Translations under genes and position numbers: made by a program
From: JAADHI01 sp964451325
GTDB lineage: Bacteria; Nitrospirota; Nitrospiria; SBBL01; JAADHI01
DNA length: 64,000 bases
Direction of reading: 5' to 3'
Assembly: GCA_964451325.1 (NCBI GenBank)
Contig: CAYVHO010000003.1
Span: 62,001 to 126,000 of the forward strand
In this document: in pieces, positions 52,943-61,696 of the stretch
Layout of the letters: each line of letters begins with the position of its first letter
Numbering within the stretch: position 1 is the stretch's first letter
Notes under the pieces: generated by a model
The model's database searches: none
Seen by the model: only the letters and a program-made list of their open reading frames with translations
Told to the model about the DNA's origin: nothing

Positions 52943-54358
52943 CTAACTCTTATCCAGCCCATACTGCCGGATATCAACAAAGTGGCCTTCTACCGCAGCA
53001 GCCGCAGCCATGACAGGACTGACCAGATGGGTCCGTGCGCCCTGGCCCTGTCGCCCTTCAAAATTTCGATTAGAGGTGGACGCACAACGCTCGCCGGGTT
53101 TAAGGACATCTGGGTTCATGGCAAGACACATTGAACAGCCCGATTCACGCCAATCAAAACCCGCTTCAATCAAAATCCGGTCAAGTCCTTCGGCTTCAGC
53201 CATTTTTTTTACGGCCTGAGAACCCGGAACAACCATGGCATGTACCGAAGCAGAAACCCGCCGGCCCTTCGCAAACTGCGCCACACGACGTAAATCTTCA
53301 ATCCGGGAATTGGTACAGGAACCAATAAAAACATGATCTACCGCAATCGACTCAATCGGCGTCCCTGGCTCAAGCCCCATGTACTCCAAAGAACGTTCCG
53401 CCGCCTTTTTTTTGTTCAGGTCCGAAAAATCGGCGGGGCTGGGCACTTTGGCATTCACTGGCACCACCTGCCCTGGATTGGTCCCCCAGGTGACTTGTGG
53501 TGCGAGCGTGGTCGCACTCAATTTCAATGTTTTATCAAAAACAGCCCCCGGATCAGAAGGAATCTTCAGCCAGGCTTCAGCAGCAAGGTCAAAATCAACT
53601 GGGGCATACAAACGATCCTTCAGGTAGTTGATCGTGGTTTTGTCCGGGGCAATCATGCCCGCACGCGCACCTGCTTCGATGGCCATATTGCAAACTGTCA
53701 TGCGCTCTTCCATGCTGAGCCCCCGAATGGCCTCTCCGGCAAATTCAATCACCATTCCCGTCCCACCGTCCATTCCGATTTCTCCGATAATGGAGAGAAT
53801 GATGTCTTTTGCTTCCACACCAAAGGGGCGCGTCCCCTCAATTTCGATCAAAAAGGTCTTGGGTTTTTCTTGAATGAGACATTGTGTTGCCAACACATGC
53901 TCCACTTCGCTTGTGCCAATGCCAAAAGCCAGGGCCCCAAAAGCCCCATGCGTAGCCGTATGGCTATCACCGCAAACGACCGTCAAACCCGGCAATGTAA
54001 GCCCCATTTCTGGACTAATCACATGAATAATACCTTGATGCGGACTGGACAAATCAAACAAGGTCACCCCAAAAGCACGGCAATTTTCAGACAAGGCGTC
54101 CATCTGGCGTCGTGCGATTTCGTCGGTAATGGGCAGAGAACGGTCTGTTGTCGGCACATTGTGGTCCATTGTCGCAAAGGTCAGCTCAGGGCGACGCACG
54201 ACACGTCCCGCAAGCCTCAAGCCCTCAAAAGCCTGGGGAGAGGTGACTTCATGAATTAAGTGCCGATCAATGTAAATTAAGGAAGGCTTGTTGGCCTCCT
54301 GAGTCACCACATGACTGGCCCAGATTTTTTCAAACATCGTTTGTGGAAAATTTGTCAT
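52943..54358 (-). CDS. leuC: 3-isopropylmalate dehydratase large subunit
   Basis: Aconitase-like subunit carrying the 4Fe-4S cluster. HLIHEVTSPQAFEGLR, VCGDSHTATHGAFGALAFGIG and the cluster cysteines in FIGSCTNSRIEDLR and SGCSMCLAMNPD are present. 471 residues. leuA and leuB are not in the window. It lies 48 bases after the FKBP gene. Confidence 0.97.
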   Translation of the reverse strand: MTNFPQTMFEKIWASHVVTQEANKPSLIYIDRHLIHEVTSPQAFEGLRLAGRVVRRPELTFATMDHNVPTTDRSLPITDEIARRQMDALSENCRAFGVTLFDLSSPHQGIIHVISPEMGLTLPGLTVVCGDSHTATHGAFGALAFGIGTSEVEHVLATQCLIQEKPKTFLIEIEGTRPFGVEAKDIILSIIGEIGMDGGTGMVIEFAGEAIRGLSMEERMTVCNMAIEAGARAGMIAPDKTTINYLKDRLYAPVDFDLAAEAWLKIPSDPGAVFDKTLKLSATTLAPQVTWGTNPGQVVPVNAKVPSPADFSDLNKKKAAERSLEYMGLEPGTPIESIAVDHVFIGSCTNSRIEDLRRVAQFAKGRRVSASVHAMVVPGSQAVKKMAEAEGLDRILIEAGFDWRESGCSMCLAMNPDVLKPGERCASTSNRNFEGRQGQGARTHLVSPVMAAAAAVEGHFVDIRQYGLDKS

Positions 54359-54406
54359 AAGCTATAATTCATCACACGATAATGGGTTTTGCAAGATTGT
54401 TTTGCT

Positions 54407-54832
54407 TTATCTCAAATCCAGCAATTCCACCTCAAAAACAAGGGTGGCATTTGGCGGAATAAGCCCTCCTGCGCCACGAGCACCATAGGCCAGTTTGGGG
54501 GGAATCGTAAATTTTCTTTTTTCACCAACCTTCATAGAGAGCACGCCTTCATCCCAGCCACGAATCACCTGACCGACGCCGACACGAAAAGCAAAGGGTT
54601 CACCACGATCCACTGAACTATCAAATTTTGTGCCGTCAGTGAGCCAACCCGTGTAATGCACCAACACACCTTGTCCTTTTTTAGGACTTGCACCTTCTCC
54701 CGCTTTGAGCACAACATATTTCAAACCCGATGCGGTTTGAGTGGGTGCCTTTTCAGCCAAAAGCAGGGAGGGGGTAAAAACCACCCCCGAAAAAAACAGC
54801 GCGAAAAGGGCGAAAAATGTGATTTTTCTCAC
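54407..54832 (-). CDS. Exported FKBP-type peptidyl-prolyl isomerase
   Basis: Signal peptide (about 1-26, ending LLAEKA) followed by a single FKBP domain with VLVHYTGWLTDGTKFDSS, QVIRGWDEGV, LAYGARG and PPNATLVFEVELL. The GTG start has AAGGAG eight bases upstream. Predicted periplasmic folding catalyst. Same strand and just upstream of leuCD. Confidence 0.9.
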   Translation of the reverse strand: MRKITFFALFALFFSGVVFTPSLLLAEKAPTQTASGLKYVVLKAGEGASPKKGQGVLVHYTGWLTDGTKFDSSVDRGEPFAFRVGVGQVIRGWDEGVLSMKVGEKRKFTIPPKLAYGARGAGGLIPPNATLVFEVELLDLR

Positions 54833-54963
54833 GTGTAAAGCTCCTTAATTATCTTGATCCAGCCTAAGATTCACTCAATTCCGGCAGTATAAATTGAAAA
54901 GATCTCGATAATCAAGGAAAGATCATCTTCATGAATCTCCCCATCCCACCCAATGATTATTGG

Positions 54964-54992
54964 TTGACATTTTTTTTGAGGAATGCTAACTA
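54964..54992 (+). promoter_or_regulatory. Possible promoter of the delta-60 lipoprotein gene
   Basis: Consensus TTGACA (54964-54969), a 17-base spacer and a poor -10, TAACTA. The 270-base divergent gap otherwise holds only the tandem repeat. Confidence 0.35.
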
Positions 54993-55048
54993 GTTCTCGG
55001 TATTTTTTCCCCTTATCTTAATTGTTATACGTAGGGATATTTCTCCAC

Positions 55049-55096
55049 TTGTAAAGTAAGGTATTTTTCTTATTGTAAAGTAAGGTATTTTTCTTA
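55049..55096. repeat. Exact 24-bp tandem duplication before the delta-60 gene
   Basis: Two identical adjacent 24-base units (55049-55072 and 55073-55096), each containing GTAAAGTAAGG followed by a T-run, end six bases before the start codon. Each unit carries a TAAGG that could be a distant ribosome site. Confidence 0.9.
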
Positions 55097-55102
55097 AAAA
55101 AT

Positions 55103-57988
55103 ATGGGTATTCCCTTGATTAAAAAGAAAACCCTACTCCCCTACCTTCTTTTTGCAAGCTTGTTTCTTGTTGCTTGTACCGACGACAAAAGTGCACCCAG
55201 CTCGGTTGTTCCAGCCCGAACCGTTTCCATTACCATCGCCCCGGAAACAATAACGCTCTCCCCCGGAGGAGAACAGACATTTGCCGCATCTGTCTCAGGA
55301 AGCACCAATACTGCGGTAAGCTGGAGCATACTGGAAGGGGCCTCAGGAGGGAGTATCTCAAGCACAAATGGGGGCACCTATACCGCACCGCTTACTCCAG
55401 GCACCTATCACTTTGTCGCGACTAGTCAGGCTGATGCAAGCAAGGCGGCATCGGCCATCATCACGGTTTCCACCTCACTAAACGCCAGTTTTGGCACAAA
55501 CGGCACCATTAGCACCGCAATCGGCGGCATCGATACAATCAATGCCATGAAAATACAATCGGACGGGAAAATCCTTGTGGCAGGCGCCTCAATTGATGGC
55601 TTAAAAAGCAACTTCGCCTTGGCGAGATATGAAAGCAACGGAACACTGGATACGACCTTTGGTGTCAATGGTGTTGTAAGCACCTCTTTTGGAAGTGGGC
55701 TTGCAGTCGTAAACGCCCTTGCGATTCAAACCGATGGGAAAATTGTCGCAGGCGGCAATACCCACGAATTTGAAAATGGGAAATTTGCACTCGCACGTTA
55801 TCTGCCAAACGGGACCCTTGATCCCACCTTTGGGCCCTCGTTGACCGGAACAATAACGGCACTTCCCAGCACAGATGACAATAGATTGAATGCCTTGATC
55901 CTGCAAGGAGACAAAATCCTCGTGGGCGGCGCATCCTATGAACCCAACACACTGGCCCAAACGACCCCACCTGAATTCTTCCTAGGTCGATCAACCTTTA
56001 CCCTCATGCGCTTCAACGCAAATGGCACTACGGACACCACTTTTGGAAGTAACAGCAATGGCATTGTGAAAACCCTTATCCAGACAGGATCGTCCGAAAT
56101 CTTTGCCCTGGACACTCAATTGACGGGTGAGATTGTCGCGGGGGGGCAATTCTCTTTGGCCGGCAATCATTTCGCCTTGGCCCGTTATGACAGCGATGGC
56201 AACCTCGATACCTCCTTCAGCACAGACGGCATTGTCACAACAACCGTCGGCGGGACAGATCGAGTCAATGCCCTGGACATGCAAACCACAGGAGAAATTG
56301 TCGCAGGCGGATTTTCAGCCAACAGTTTTGCCTTAGTCCGCTACACCGCAAGTGGTCTGGAGGACACAAATTTTAGCGGCGACGGCATGGTAACGACCTC
56401 TATTGGCAGTGGAGGAAGCGCACAAATTCATGGCCTATTTTTCAGCAATAATCGGATTATCGTGGGTGGCCTCTCCTTCAACGGCACAAACAACAGCGTA
56501 TTCACCCTTGCCCGATATGATTTAGCAGGCGCTCTGGATACGACTTTTGGCTCGGGGGGTATCACGACAACGGCCATCAGCACAGGTTTTGACGGTGTTC
56601 ACGCCCTTACACTTGCATCAAATAAAATTTTTGCAGCAGGGTTTGCCGCAGACGGCCACCGTATTGACTTTGCATTGGCGCGTTACAATACCGCCGATGG
56701 CAGCTTGGATACAGCCTTTAACACGGATGGCTTCACAACAACAGCCCTTGGCGGGGGAAGTGACGAAATCAACGCGCTCGAAATTCAAACCGACGGCAAA
56801 ATGCTTGCCGCAGGTTTTTCCTTTGGCACCGACAATATTAAAAACAAAAATTTTGCCCTGACGCGTTATGAGGCCGATGGCACCCTGGATGCAAACTTTG
56901 GAAGTGCTGGGCACGTCACAACCTCTCTTTCAGGAAACCTGGGAACAGCACACGACATCATCAAGGCCCTTGTCATCCAAAACAACGGGAGCATCGTGGT
57001 CGGCGGGCTAACAAGGGGAAATGTCGGGGGGACTGGCGAAAGCAATGATTTTGCACTCGCCCGTTACCTTTCAAACGGCAACCCTGATCCCAGCTTTGGC
57101 AGTGGCGCAAATGGCATTGAAATCCGCACAAATGCTGGGGCCGATGAAGTGATTAACGCCTTGTCCCTGCTAAGTGGCGGTGAAATTCTTGTTGGAGGAA
57201 CAGCCTTTACGGGATCGAATAACAACTTCATCCTGGGACGTTACACTGCAAGTGGCATACTGGACACGACTTTCAATACGGACGGGATTGTCACCACCCA
57301 GATTGGGACAGGCAGCAGTGTTTCAGAGGCCATGTCCGTACAAAATGATGGAAAGGTTTTGCTTGCCGGAAGCGCCGAGATTGTGGTCATTGGAAACACA
57401 GAAAATACCACCTCTTTTGATTTTGCCCTCGCACGATATCTATCGGATGGCACACTCGATCCCAGCTTTGATGGCGATGGCATCGTCACAACAGCCATTG
57501 GCACAGGGCATGACTTTATCTCGGCGATTAAAATCCAGAGTGACGGAAAAATCCTCGTTGCAGGCACTACTTTTTCCGACACAGCGCCCGCACAATTTGC
57601 CCTGGCCCGCTACAATACGGACGGCAGTTTGGATTTGGGCTTTGGGAACAACGGGATTGTCATCACCCCCATCGGCAGCACTGGCAACCTAAAACCTGCA
57701 CAAGCCTTTTCTTTGGAAATTCAAGACTCAGACGGCAAAATTATCGTCGGTGGCTTCTCCGCAGGAACGGTCACGCTCGGGGATTTTTCTTTGGTTCGTT
57801 ATCTTTCTGACGGCACACTGGACACAAGCTTTGGTGTAGGAGGAATCGAGATTTCGCCCTTTAGCGCAGGCATGGATGAAATTCATGCCTTACGCATCCT
57901 ATCAAATGGCACAATCCTCGCGGGCGGCATGCGCGCACAAAACAACAGCGAGAATACCGATTTTCACCTTGCGGGTTATACACCTTAA
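55103..57988 (+). CDS. Delta-60 repeat lipoprotein with an Ig-like domain
   Basis: Signal with lipobox LVAC (near residue 25), an Ig-like domain (about 35-125, SITIAPETITLSPGGEQTF), then about a dozen delta-60 repeats: LDTTFGxxGxVTT, A(L/M)xIQxDGKIxVAG, FALARY. Total 961 residues. The repeats probably form a propeller-like or solenoid surface structure. No enzyme motif. It is preceded by a 24-bp tandem repeat and is convergent with the next gene. Confidence 0.88.
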   Translation: MGIPLIKKKTLLPYLLFASLFLVACTDDKSAPSSVVPARTVSITIAPETITLSPGGEQTFAASVSGSTNTAVSWSILEGASGGSISSTNGGTYTAPLTPGTYHFVATSQADASKAASAIITVSTSLNASFGTNGTISTAIGGIDTINAMKIQSDGKILVAGASIDGLKSNFALARYESNGTLDTTFGVNGVVSTSFGSGLAVVNALAIQTDGKIVAGGNTHEFENGKFALARYLPNGTLDPTFGPSLTGTITALPSTDDNRLNALILQGDKILVGGASYEPNTLAQTTPPEFFLGRSTFTLMRFNANGTTDTTFGSNSNGIVKTLIQTGSSEIFALDTQLTGEIVAGGQFSLAGNHFALARYDSDGNLDTSFSTDGIVTTTVGGTDRVNALDMQTTGEIVAGGFSANSFALVRYTASGLEDTNFSGDGMVTTSIGSGGSAQIHGLFFSNNRIIVGGLSFNGTNNSVFTLARYDLAGALDTTFGSGGITTTAISTGFDGVHALTLASNKIFAAGFAADGHRIDFALARYNTADGSLDTAFNTDGFTTTALGGGSDEINALEIQTDGKMLAAGFSFGTDNIKNKNFALTRYEADGTLDANFGSAGHVTTSLSGNLGTAHDIIKALVIQNNGSIVVGGLTRGNVGGTGESNDFALARYLSNGNPDPSFGSGANGIEIRTNAGADEVINALSLLSGGEILVGGTAFTGSNNNFILGRYTASGILDTTFNTDGIVTTQIGTGSSVSEAMSVQNDGKVLLAGSAEIVVIGNTENTTSFDFALARYLSDGTLDPSFDGDGIVTTAIGTGHDFISAIKIQSDGKILVAGTTFSDTAPAQFALARYNTDGSLDLGFGNNGIVITPIGSTGNLKPAQAFSLEIQDSDGKIIVGGFSAGTVTLGDFSLVRYLSDGTLDTSFGVGGIEISPFSAGMDEIHALRILSNGTILAGGMRAQNNSENTDFHLAGYTP

Positions 57989-60564
57989 AACGATTGCCCC
58001 ATATTAAGATAGTAGTGGATTTTTTGCTCGTCCTCTCGTGGAGAGGCAATGGGCACGGCAAGATCTGCACGAAGAATCGCAGGATAAACCCCAAAAAGAT
58101 CCACAAAAAACCGAAGCCCTGCCCCCACATCAGACTTAAACTGGCTGACCTTAAAAACATTGTGGGCGTCATCAACCATGCCCGTATCGGCAAACAACAC
58201 GCCTTGCCAAGTGTGTGTGTGCATGAGACTCATAAAATTGATATCCGTTTCGTAAAAAATCGGAAAGCGGTATTCCACAGAAAATAGCGACATATTTTCC
58301 CCTTCAAACACGAGGGGCGTGTAACCACGCATCGCGTTTGATCCTCCCAGATAAAATCGGCTTTCTTCAAAAAGGCGACCAATAGACTGGCCGATAAACA
58401 TTCTCGCTCCAATTTCTCGATAATTTGAAAAAGCCACGATACGCCTTAAATCAATTTTAAGTAAAAGAGAATTGTCATAGACCTGCGAAGTAAATTGTTG
58501 ATTATAAGTCAAACCCACAGATAAAGAAGGAAAAGTCGTCGTCAAGCGCTGAAGAGACTCGGTCAAGAGTGGGGATCGCGAACTAATATAGGTATAAGCC
58601 AGAGAAACAAAACCCGCTTCTGCCCCTGTTTGTGCAAACTCAGGGTTTTCCTTGATCTGCTCCTGGCTCAGCCCTGTTGAAATAATGTGGTTTTTTTTTA
58701 AAACATGAGAATAACCCAAGTTAATAAATGTACTTGAATCGTTTTGGGCAAATGAGAGCCTGACCCAATTTTTGGAATCATATAATCGTTGAAAGAGCAG
58801 GCCGACATTGTAACTTAAAAACTGTGTTTGAAAATCATAATTGAGACCGAACCGATCCAACAAAACCTTCCAGCGATGTGGCAAGCGATTATTCAAACGG
58901 TTCGGGTCATGGGTCAGCTTCTCTGGATCAAGCTCCACACTTTTGATGGGACTTCGCGTTTTTAAGTTAAAACGGTGGGTTTCACCCACACCATCCCAAA
59001 TGAGCGGCATTTCCGTGCCATCGACACGCTGAACACGCACCTGAAGCGGCTCAATGCCTTCCCCATTTTTTTTGATTTGGATTTGAGTTTCGTAAATACC
59101 CTCTATTTCTTCTGTCTCGATATGCACGATTTCAAAATCGAGTTTGAGCCGCGCACTGAGCCACTGATTGATGAGCCAGTTCAAGTCCTGCCCACTCGTT
59201 TTTTCCAGAACCGCTCTGAAGGAGAGGGGCGATTTTGGATTTTGAGACAAATACACCGAAATGACCCTATCCATCACTTTATCTCCCAATAAAATCCTCA
59301 ATTTCGAAAAAATATTGGGGCTTTCAGAAGGCGGATTATTAAAAAATCGAATATCTTCACTCACAATGGGTGTGACCGATTCTCGAAAGTAGACTTGACG
59401 AAGCGGGAGGCTTGGGGAATAAAGAATTTGATCGATTACAGGAATAAACGCAATGGGTTTTAGCCATTCTTCTAAATCGAAGACTTTTCCGTGGCGATTT
59501 TGCATAAAGGCTTCTGCATCCCTTTTTGCCAGACTCTCAATCACCCACCAGACCTCTTCAGGGCGTTTCTCCCGCCAAAGCAGACGGTAAAGCCCATAAG
59601 CCAAGCTGGCCTCATGAAAACGCTTCAGGACTGGAAAAACCTTAAAAATCCTATTATTTATAAAAAGTATATTTGTGCCTGGCCGACTCAAATCCTGATA
59701 CAGGCCTGCACCCGCCAGCTGAAGCAAGATCGGTGGGGGTGCGCCAAAGCGCTTGATATAAAACTGCAAAGCAGCTTCTGCTAGACTCATCACTTGTTTG
59801 GCGTAAGATTTGTTTTTAGACAAAGCATGGTAAGTCACGTCAATTGTTCCAACTTTTGCCTCGTAGGCAAAAAAATCACGAGCAATCGAAAGAGAAAAAA
59901 GCGCAAGATCCTTTCCTTCCATCCTCAATGTTTGCCAATCTCCCTCAATACCTTGCAAAGACGGTGGACTTGATGCAATCAGCAGCAGACCTTTTTTGAG
60001 TCTGAGTTGGACGTCATAATCGCTTTTTTGAGGGCTATCATGAAAACGCCATTCACCCTTCTCAAAATTAACAAGATAAGGATGCCAACCCCCTTGCAAA
60101 ACGGTGAGACCTGCGTAATGCGAAAAAGGACCCCATTTCTCTGGGATTTTTGTCCTAAAGTGCACTGAAAATTGAAATTTTTGCTGTGGCAAAATGGGTT
60201 TTTCTGGCACGACTTTGATGATAATGCTTCTCTCATAACGAACAGGAAAAAAGGAGAGTGTCTGTTGCGCCATATCTTGAATCGAAATAATATCCACCCC
60301 GCCAGGATTGAAGGCAACAGGATAGGCCTTCCGATAAAAAGAGATGTCCAGGTCCGGATGTTTTCCCCGGTAAAGGTTCGGGTAGAGAAAAAGGTAGAGC
60401 GCCGTGACAGGCTTTGCACTCTGGTTAAAAAAGGTGATGCGTTCATCCCCCACGATTTCGTGGTTTTCGTCCTCGTAATCGGCAACGATTTCGTAGAGAG
60501 TATTTTTGGCAAATACAGTACCAGAAAACAGAACCCCCAGAATCAAAAAAAGAATGGCGCGCAT
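57985..60564 (-). CDS. M1-peptidase-like domain fused to an Omp85/BamA-type beta-barrel
   Basis: Signal peptide MRAILFLILGVLFSGTVFA. Residues about 20-500 resemble the M1 aminopeptidase fold (EIVGDERITFFN, MDRVISVYLSQNPKSPLSF). The zinc motif is degenerate: where HExxH is expected there is FHEASLAYGLYR. The C-terminus (about 590-855) is an Omp85-like barrel with SRFYLGGSNAMRGYTPLVF and a final aromatic. Predicted outer-membrane protein with a periplasmic pseudo-peptidase. ATG 60564 is preferred for the signal peptide; the ORF extends to 60696. Confidence 0.78.
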   Translation of the reverse strand: MRAILFLILGVLFSGTVFAKNTLYEIVADYEDENHEIVGDERITFFNQSAKPVTALYLFLYPNLYRGKHPDLDISFYRKAYPVAFNPGGVDIISIQDMAQQTLSFFPVRYERSIIIKVVPEKPILPQQKFQFSVHFRTKIPEKWGPFSHYAGLTVLQGGWHPYLVNFEKGEWRFHDSPQKSDYDVQLRLKKGLLLIASSPPSLQGIEGDWQTLRMEGKDLALFSLSIARDFFAYEAKVGTIDVTYHALSKNKSYAKQVMSLAEAALQFYIKRFGAPPPILLQLAGAGLYQDLSRPGTNILFINNRIFKVFPVLKRFHEASLAYGLYRLLWREKRPEEVWWVIESLAKRDAEAFMQNRHGKVFDLEEWLKPIAFIPVIDQILYSPSLPLRQVYFRESVTPIVSEDIRFFNNPPSESPNIFSKLRILLGDKVMDRVISVYLSQNPKSPLSFRAVLEKTSGQDLNWLINQWLSARLKLDFEIVHIETEEIEGIYETQIQIKKNGEGIEPLQVRVQRVDGTEMPLIWDGVGETHRFNLKTRSPIKSVELDPEKLTHDPNRLNNRLPHRWKVLLDRFGLNYDFQTQFLSYNVGLLFQRLYDSKNWVRLSFAQNDSSTFINLGYSHVLKKNHIISTGLSQEQIKENPEFAQTGAEAGFVSLAYTYISSRSPLLTESLQRLTTTFPSLSVGLTYNQQFTSQVYDNSLLLKIDLRRIVAFSNYREIGARMFIGQSIGRLFEESRFYLGGSNAMRGYTPLVFEGENMSLFSVEYRFPIFYETDINFMSLMHTHTWQGVLFADTGMVDDAHNVFKVSQFKSDVGAGLRFFVDLFGVYPAILRADLAVPIASPREDEQKIHYYLNMGQSF

Positions 60565-60570
60565 TGCCCC

Positions 60571-60579
60571 ATTATACCA
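60571..60579 (-). promoter_or_regulatory. Extended -10 promoter abutting the M1/Omp85 start codon
   Basis: On the minus strand TGGTATAAT (consensus -10 with TGn) lies six bases before ATG 60564, so transcription would start at the codon itself. No convincing -35 was seen. Confidence 0.45.
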
Positions 60580-60721
60580 AATCGTAATCAATCCGTCTGT
60601 AAGCGCACAAAAAAAGTGCAGCTCCCTTAAGCCCAACATTAGGCATTCAATCGAATAGCACTCAAAATTATTCAATAATATTAAAAAATTAAGCAATATT
60701 TAAGTAAAAAAGTAAGATTAC

Positions 60722-60932
60722 TTGTCGCTCTCTCTTATGCTTTGTGTTATTATAACCTCGGCTTAGATGTTTTGGTCTTGAGATGAGATTTTCTGGACAA
60801 AAGACTCAAGCCGGATTCTAGAAGAGTGTTTTTTGTGTCAGCAGCGTATCTTCGCACCTCACTTTCCTTAGTTTCCTTACATTTAGAATAGACCAACAGA
60901 TCTAAGCCAGAAAATTTCATTTCTGGTCTGTT
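60722..60932 (+). promoter_or_regulatory. Long structured leader of the FN3-like gene, with possible promoter
   Basis: TTGTCG (60722-60727) and TGTTAT (60745-60750) are 17 bases apart. The 220-base leader has alternative pairings (CTTGAG/CTCAAG, CGGCTT/AAGCCG) and a clear hairpin CCAGAAA-N6-TTTCTGG (60907-60926) extended by AACAGA/TCTGTT and followed by TTTTG. It does not match a c-di-GMP, TPP or T-box element by eye. Confidence 0.4.
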
Positions 60933-60982
60933 TTGAGTACCGTGGACATCGCCGTCCCCCTTATTACTTGAGGTTTTTTAGC

Positions 60983-61525
60983 TTGATTTCAGTTTTCTGT
61001 AAATGTTTCCTTGCGCTCCTGCTTATTGTAAGCTCAGCCCTCCTTTCCACAACGCCGGTCTTCGCGGGACAGGCAATCCTATCCTGGAGCTCAAATACCG
61101 CGCCAGATCTCGCAGGATATGTGCTCTATTACAAAGATGATTCGAATAACCTTCCGCTGACAAAGATGCAGTTTACTCAAAAAATTGTGATTTCTGCGGG
61201 TCAAACAAACTACACGAAGATGGGGCTCATTGAGGGCACACATCGCTTTGCGCTAACAGCCTTTGACACCTCGTCTAACGAAAGTGGCTTATCTGTCGTT
61301 GTTCAAAAAACAGTTTCCCCTTCATCTGCTCAAAACGCAGAGGAAGCCATGGGGGGCGGGGGCGGTTGTGGCATCGTATTTCCAACTTCTGGTGGTAATG
61401 GCAAACCCCCTGGGCCGGGAGATGCTGCAGGCATGCTGCTTCTCTTCGGGACAAGCGTTCTTCTCCTGATAAAAAAAGCTTTTCAAACAAACCTCCAAAG
61501 GCTTATGAGTACATATTTATCATAG
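60983..61525 (+). CDS. Exported fibronectin type III-like protein with Cys-containing C-terminal anchor
   Basis: Signal peptide ending near TPVFA, then an FN3-like domain (about 35-125, GYVLYYKDDSN, FALTAFDTSSNESG). The end is GGGGGCG, a Pro/Gly linker, a helix AAGMLLLFGTSVLLLI and a KK tail. This is the layout of protein-sorting signals of the MYXO-CTERM/JDVT-CTERM kind, though the exact class is not identified. TTG 60983 is chosen because GAGG (60970-60973) is nine bases upstream; an earlier TTG (60968) lacks it. Confidence 0.7.
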   Translation: MISVFCKCFLALLLIVSSALLSTTPVFAGQAILSWSSNTAPDLAGYVLYYKDDSNNLPLTKMQFTQKIVISAGQTNYTKMGLIEGTHRFALTAFDTSSNESGLSVVVQKTVSPSSAQNAEEAMGGGGGCGIVFPTSGGNGKPPGPGDAAGMLLLFGTSVLLLIKKAFQTNLQRLMSTYLS

Positions 61526-61637
61526 AGAAAAAGCTTGAATCTCGCGCCCATTTTCGAGACATTTCTCTGGGGAAGTCCCCTTTCTGGTGCTGGCATTCAT
61601 TCAACGATTTTACAGACTGAGCGGGCAGGGCTTGCCC

Positions 61638-61690
61638 TTGACATCCTGGGAGCCATGACCTACTATCTCCCTACATTTTTTAGGGAGATA
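61638..61690 (+). promoter_or_regulatory. Polyprenyl synthase promoter covered by a perfect 10-bp dyad
   Basis: TTGACA (61638-61643), a 17-base spacer and TACTAT (61661-61666) form a good promoter. TATCTCCCTA (61664-61673) and TAGGGAGATA (61681-61690), separated by seven bases, span the -10, the start and the ribosome site. Confidence 0.7.
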
Positions 61691-61696
61691 TTGCAC

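Noticed and set aside
60565..60696. N-terminal extension of the M1/Omp85 gene
   Set aside because: It would place about 44 residues before a clear signal peptide, with a consensus -10 lying between.
60757..60982. c-di-GMP (GEMM) riboswitch in the long leader
   Set aside because: The conserved GEMM blocks were not found, although the leader is structured.
61535..61696. N-terminal extension of the polyprenyl synthase
   Set aside because: The region contains the promoter TTGACA-17-TACTAT and does not match the family.
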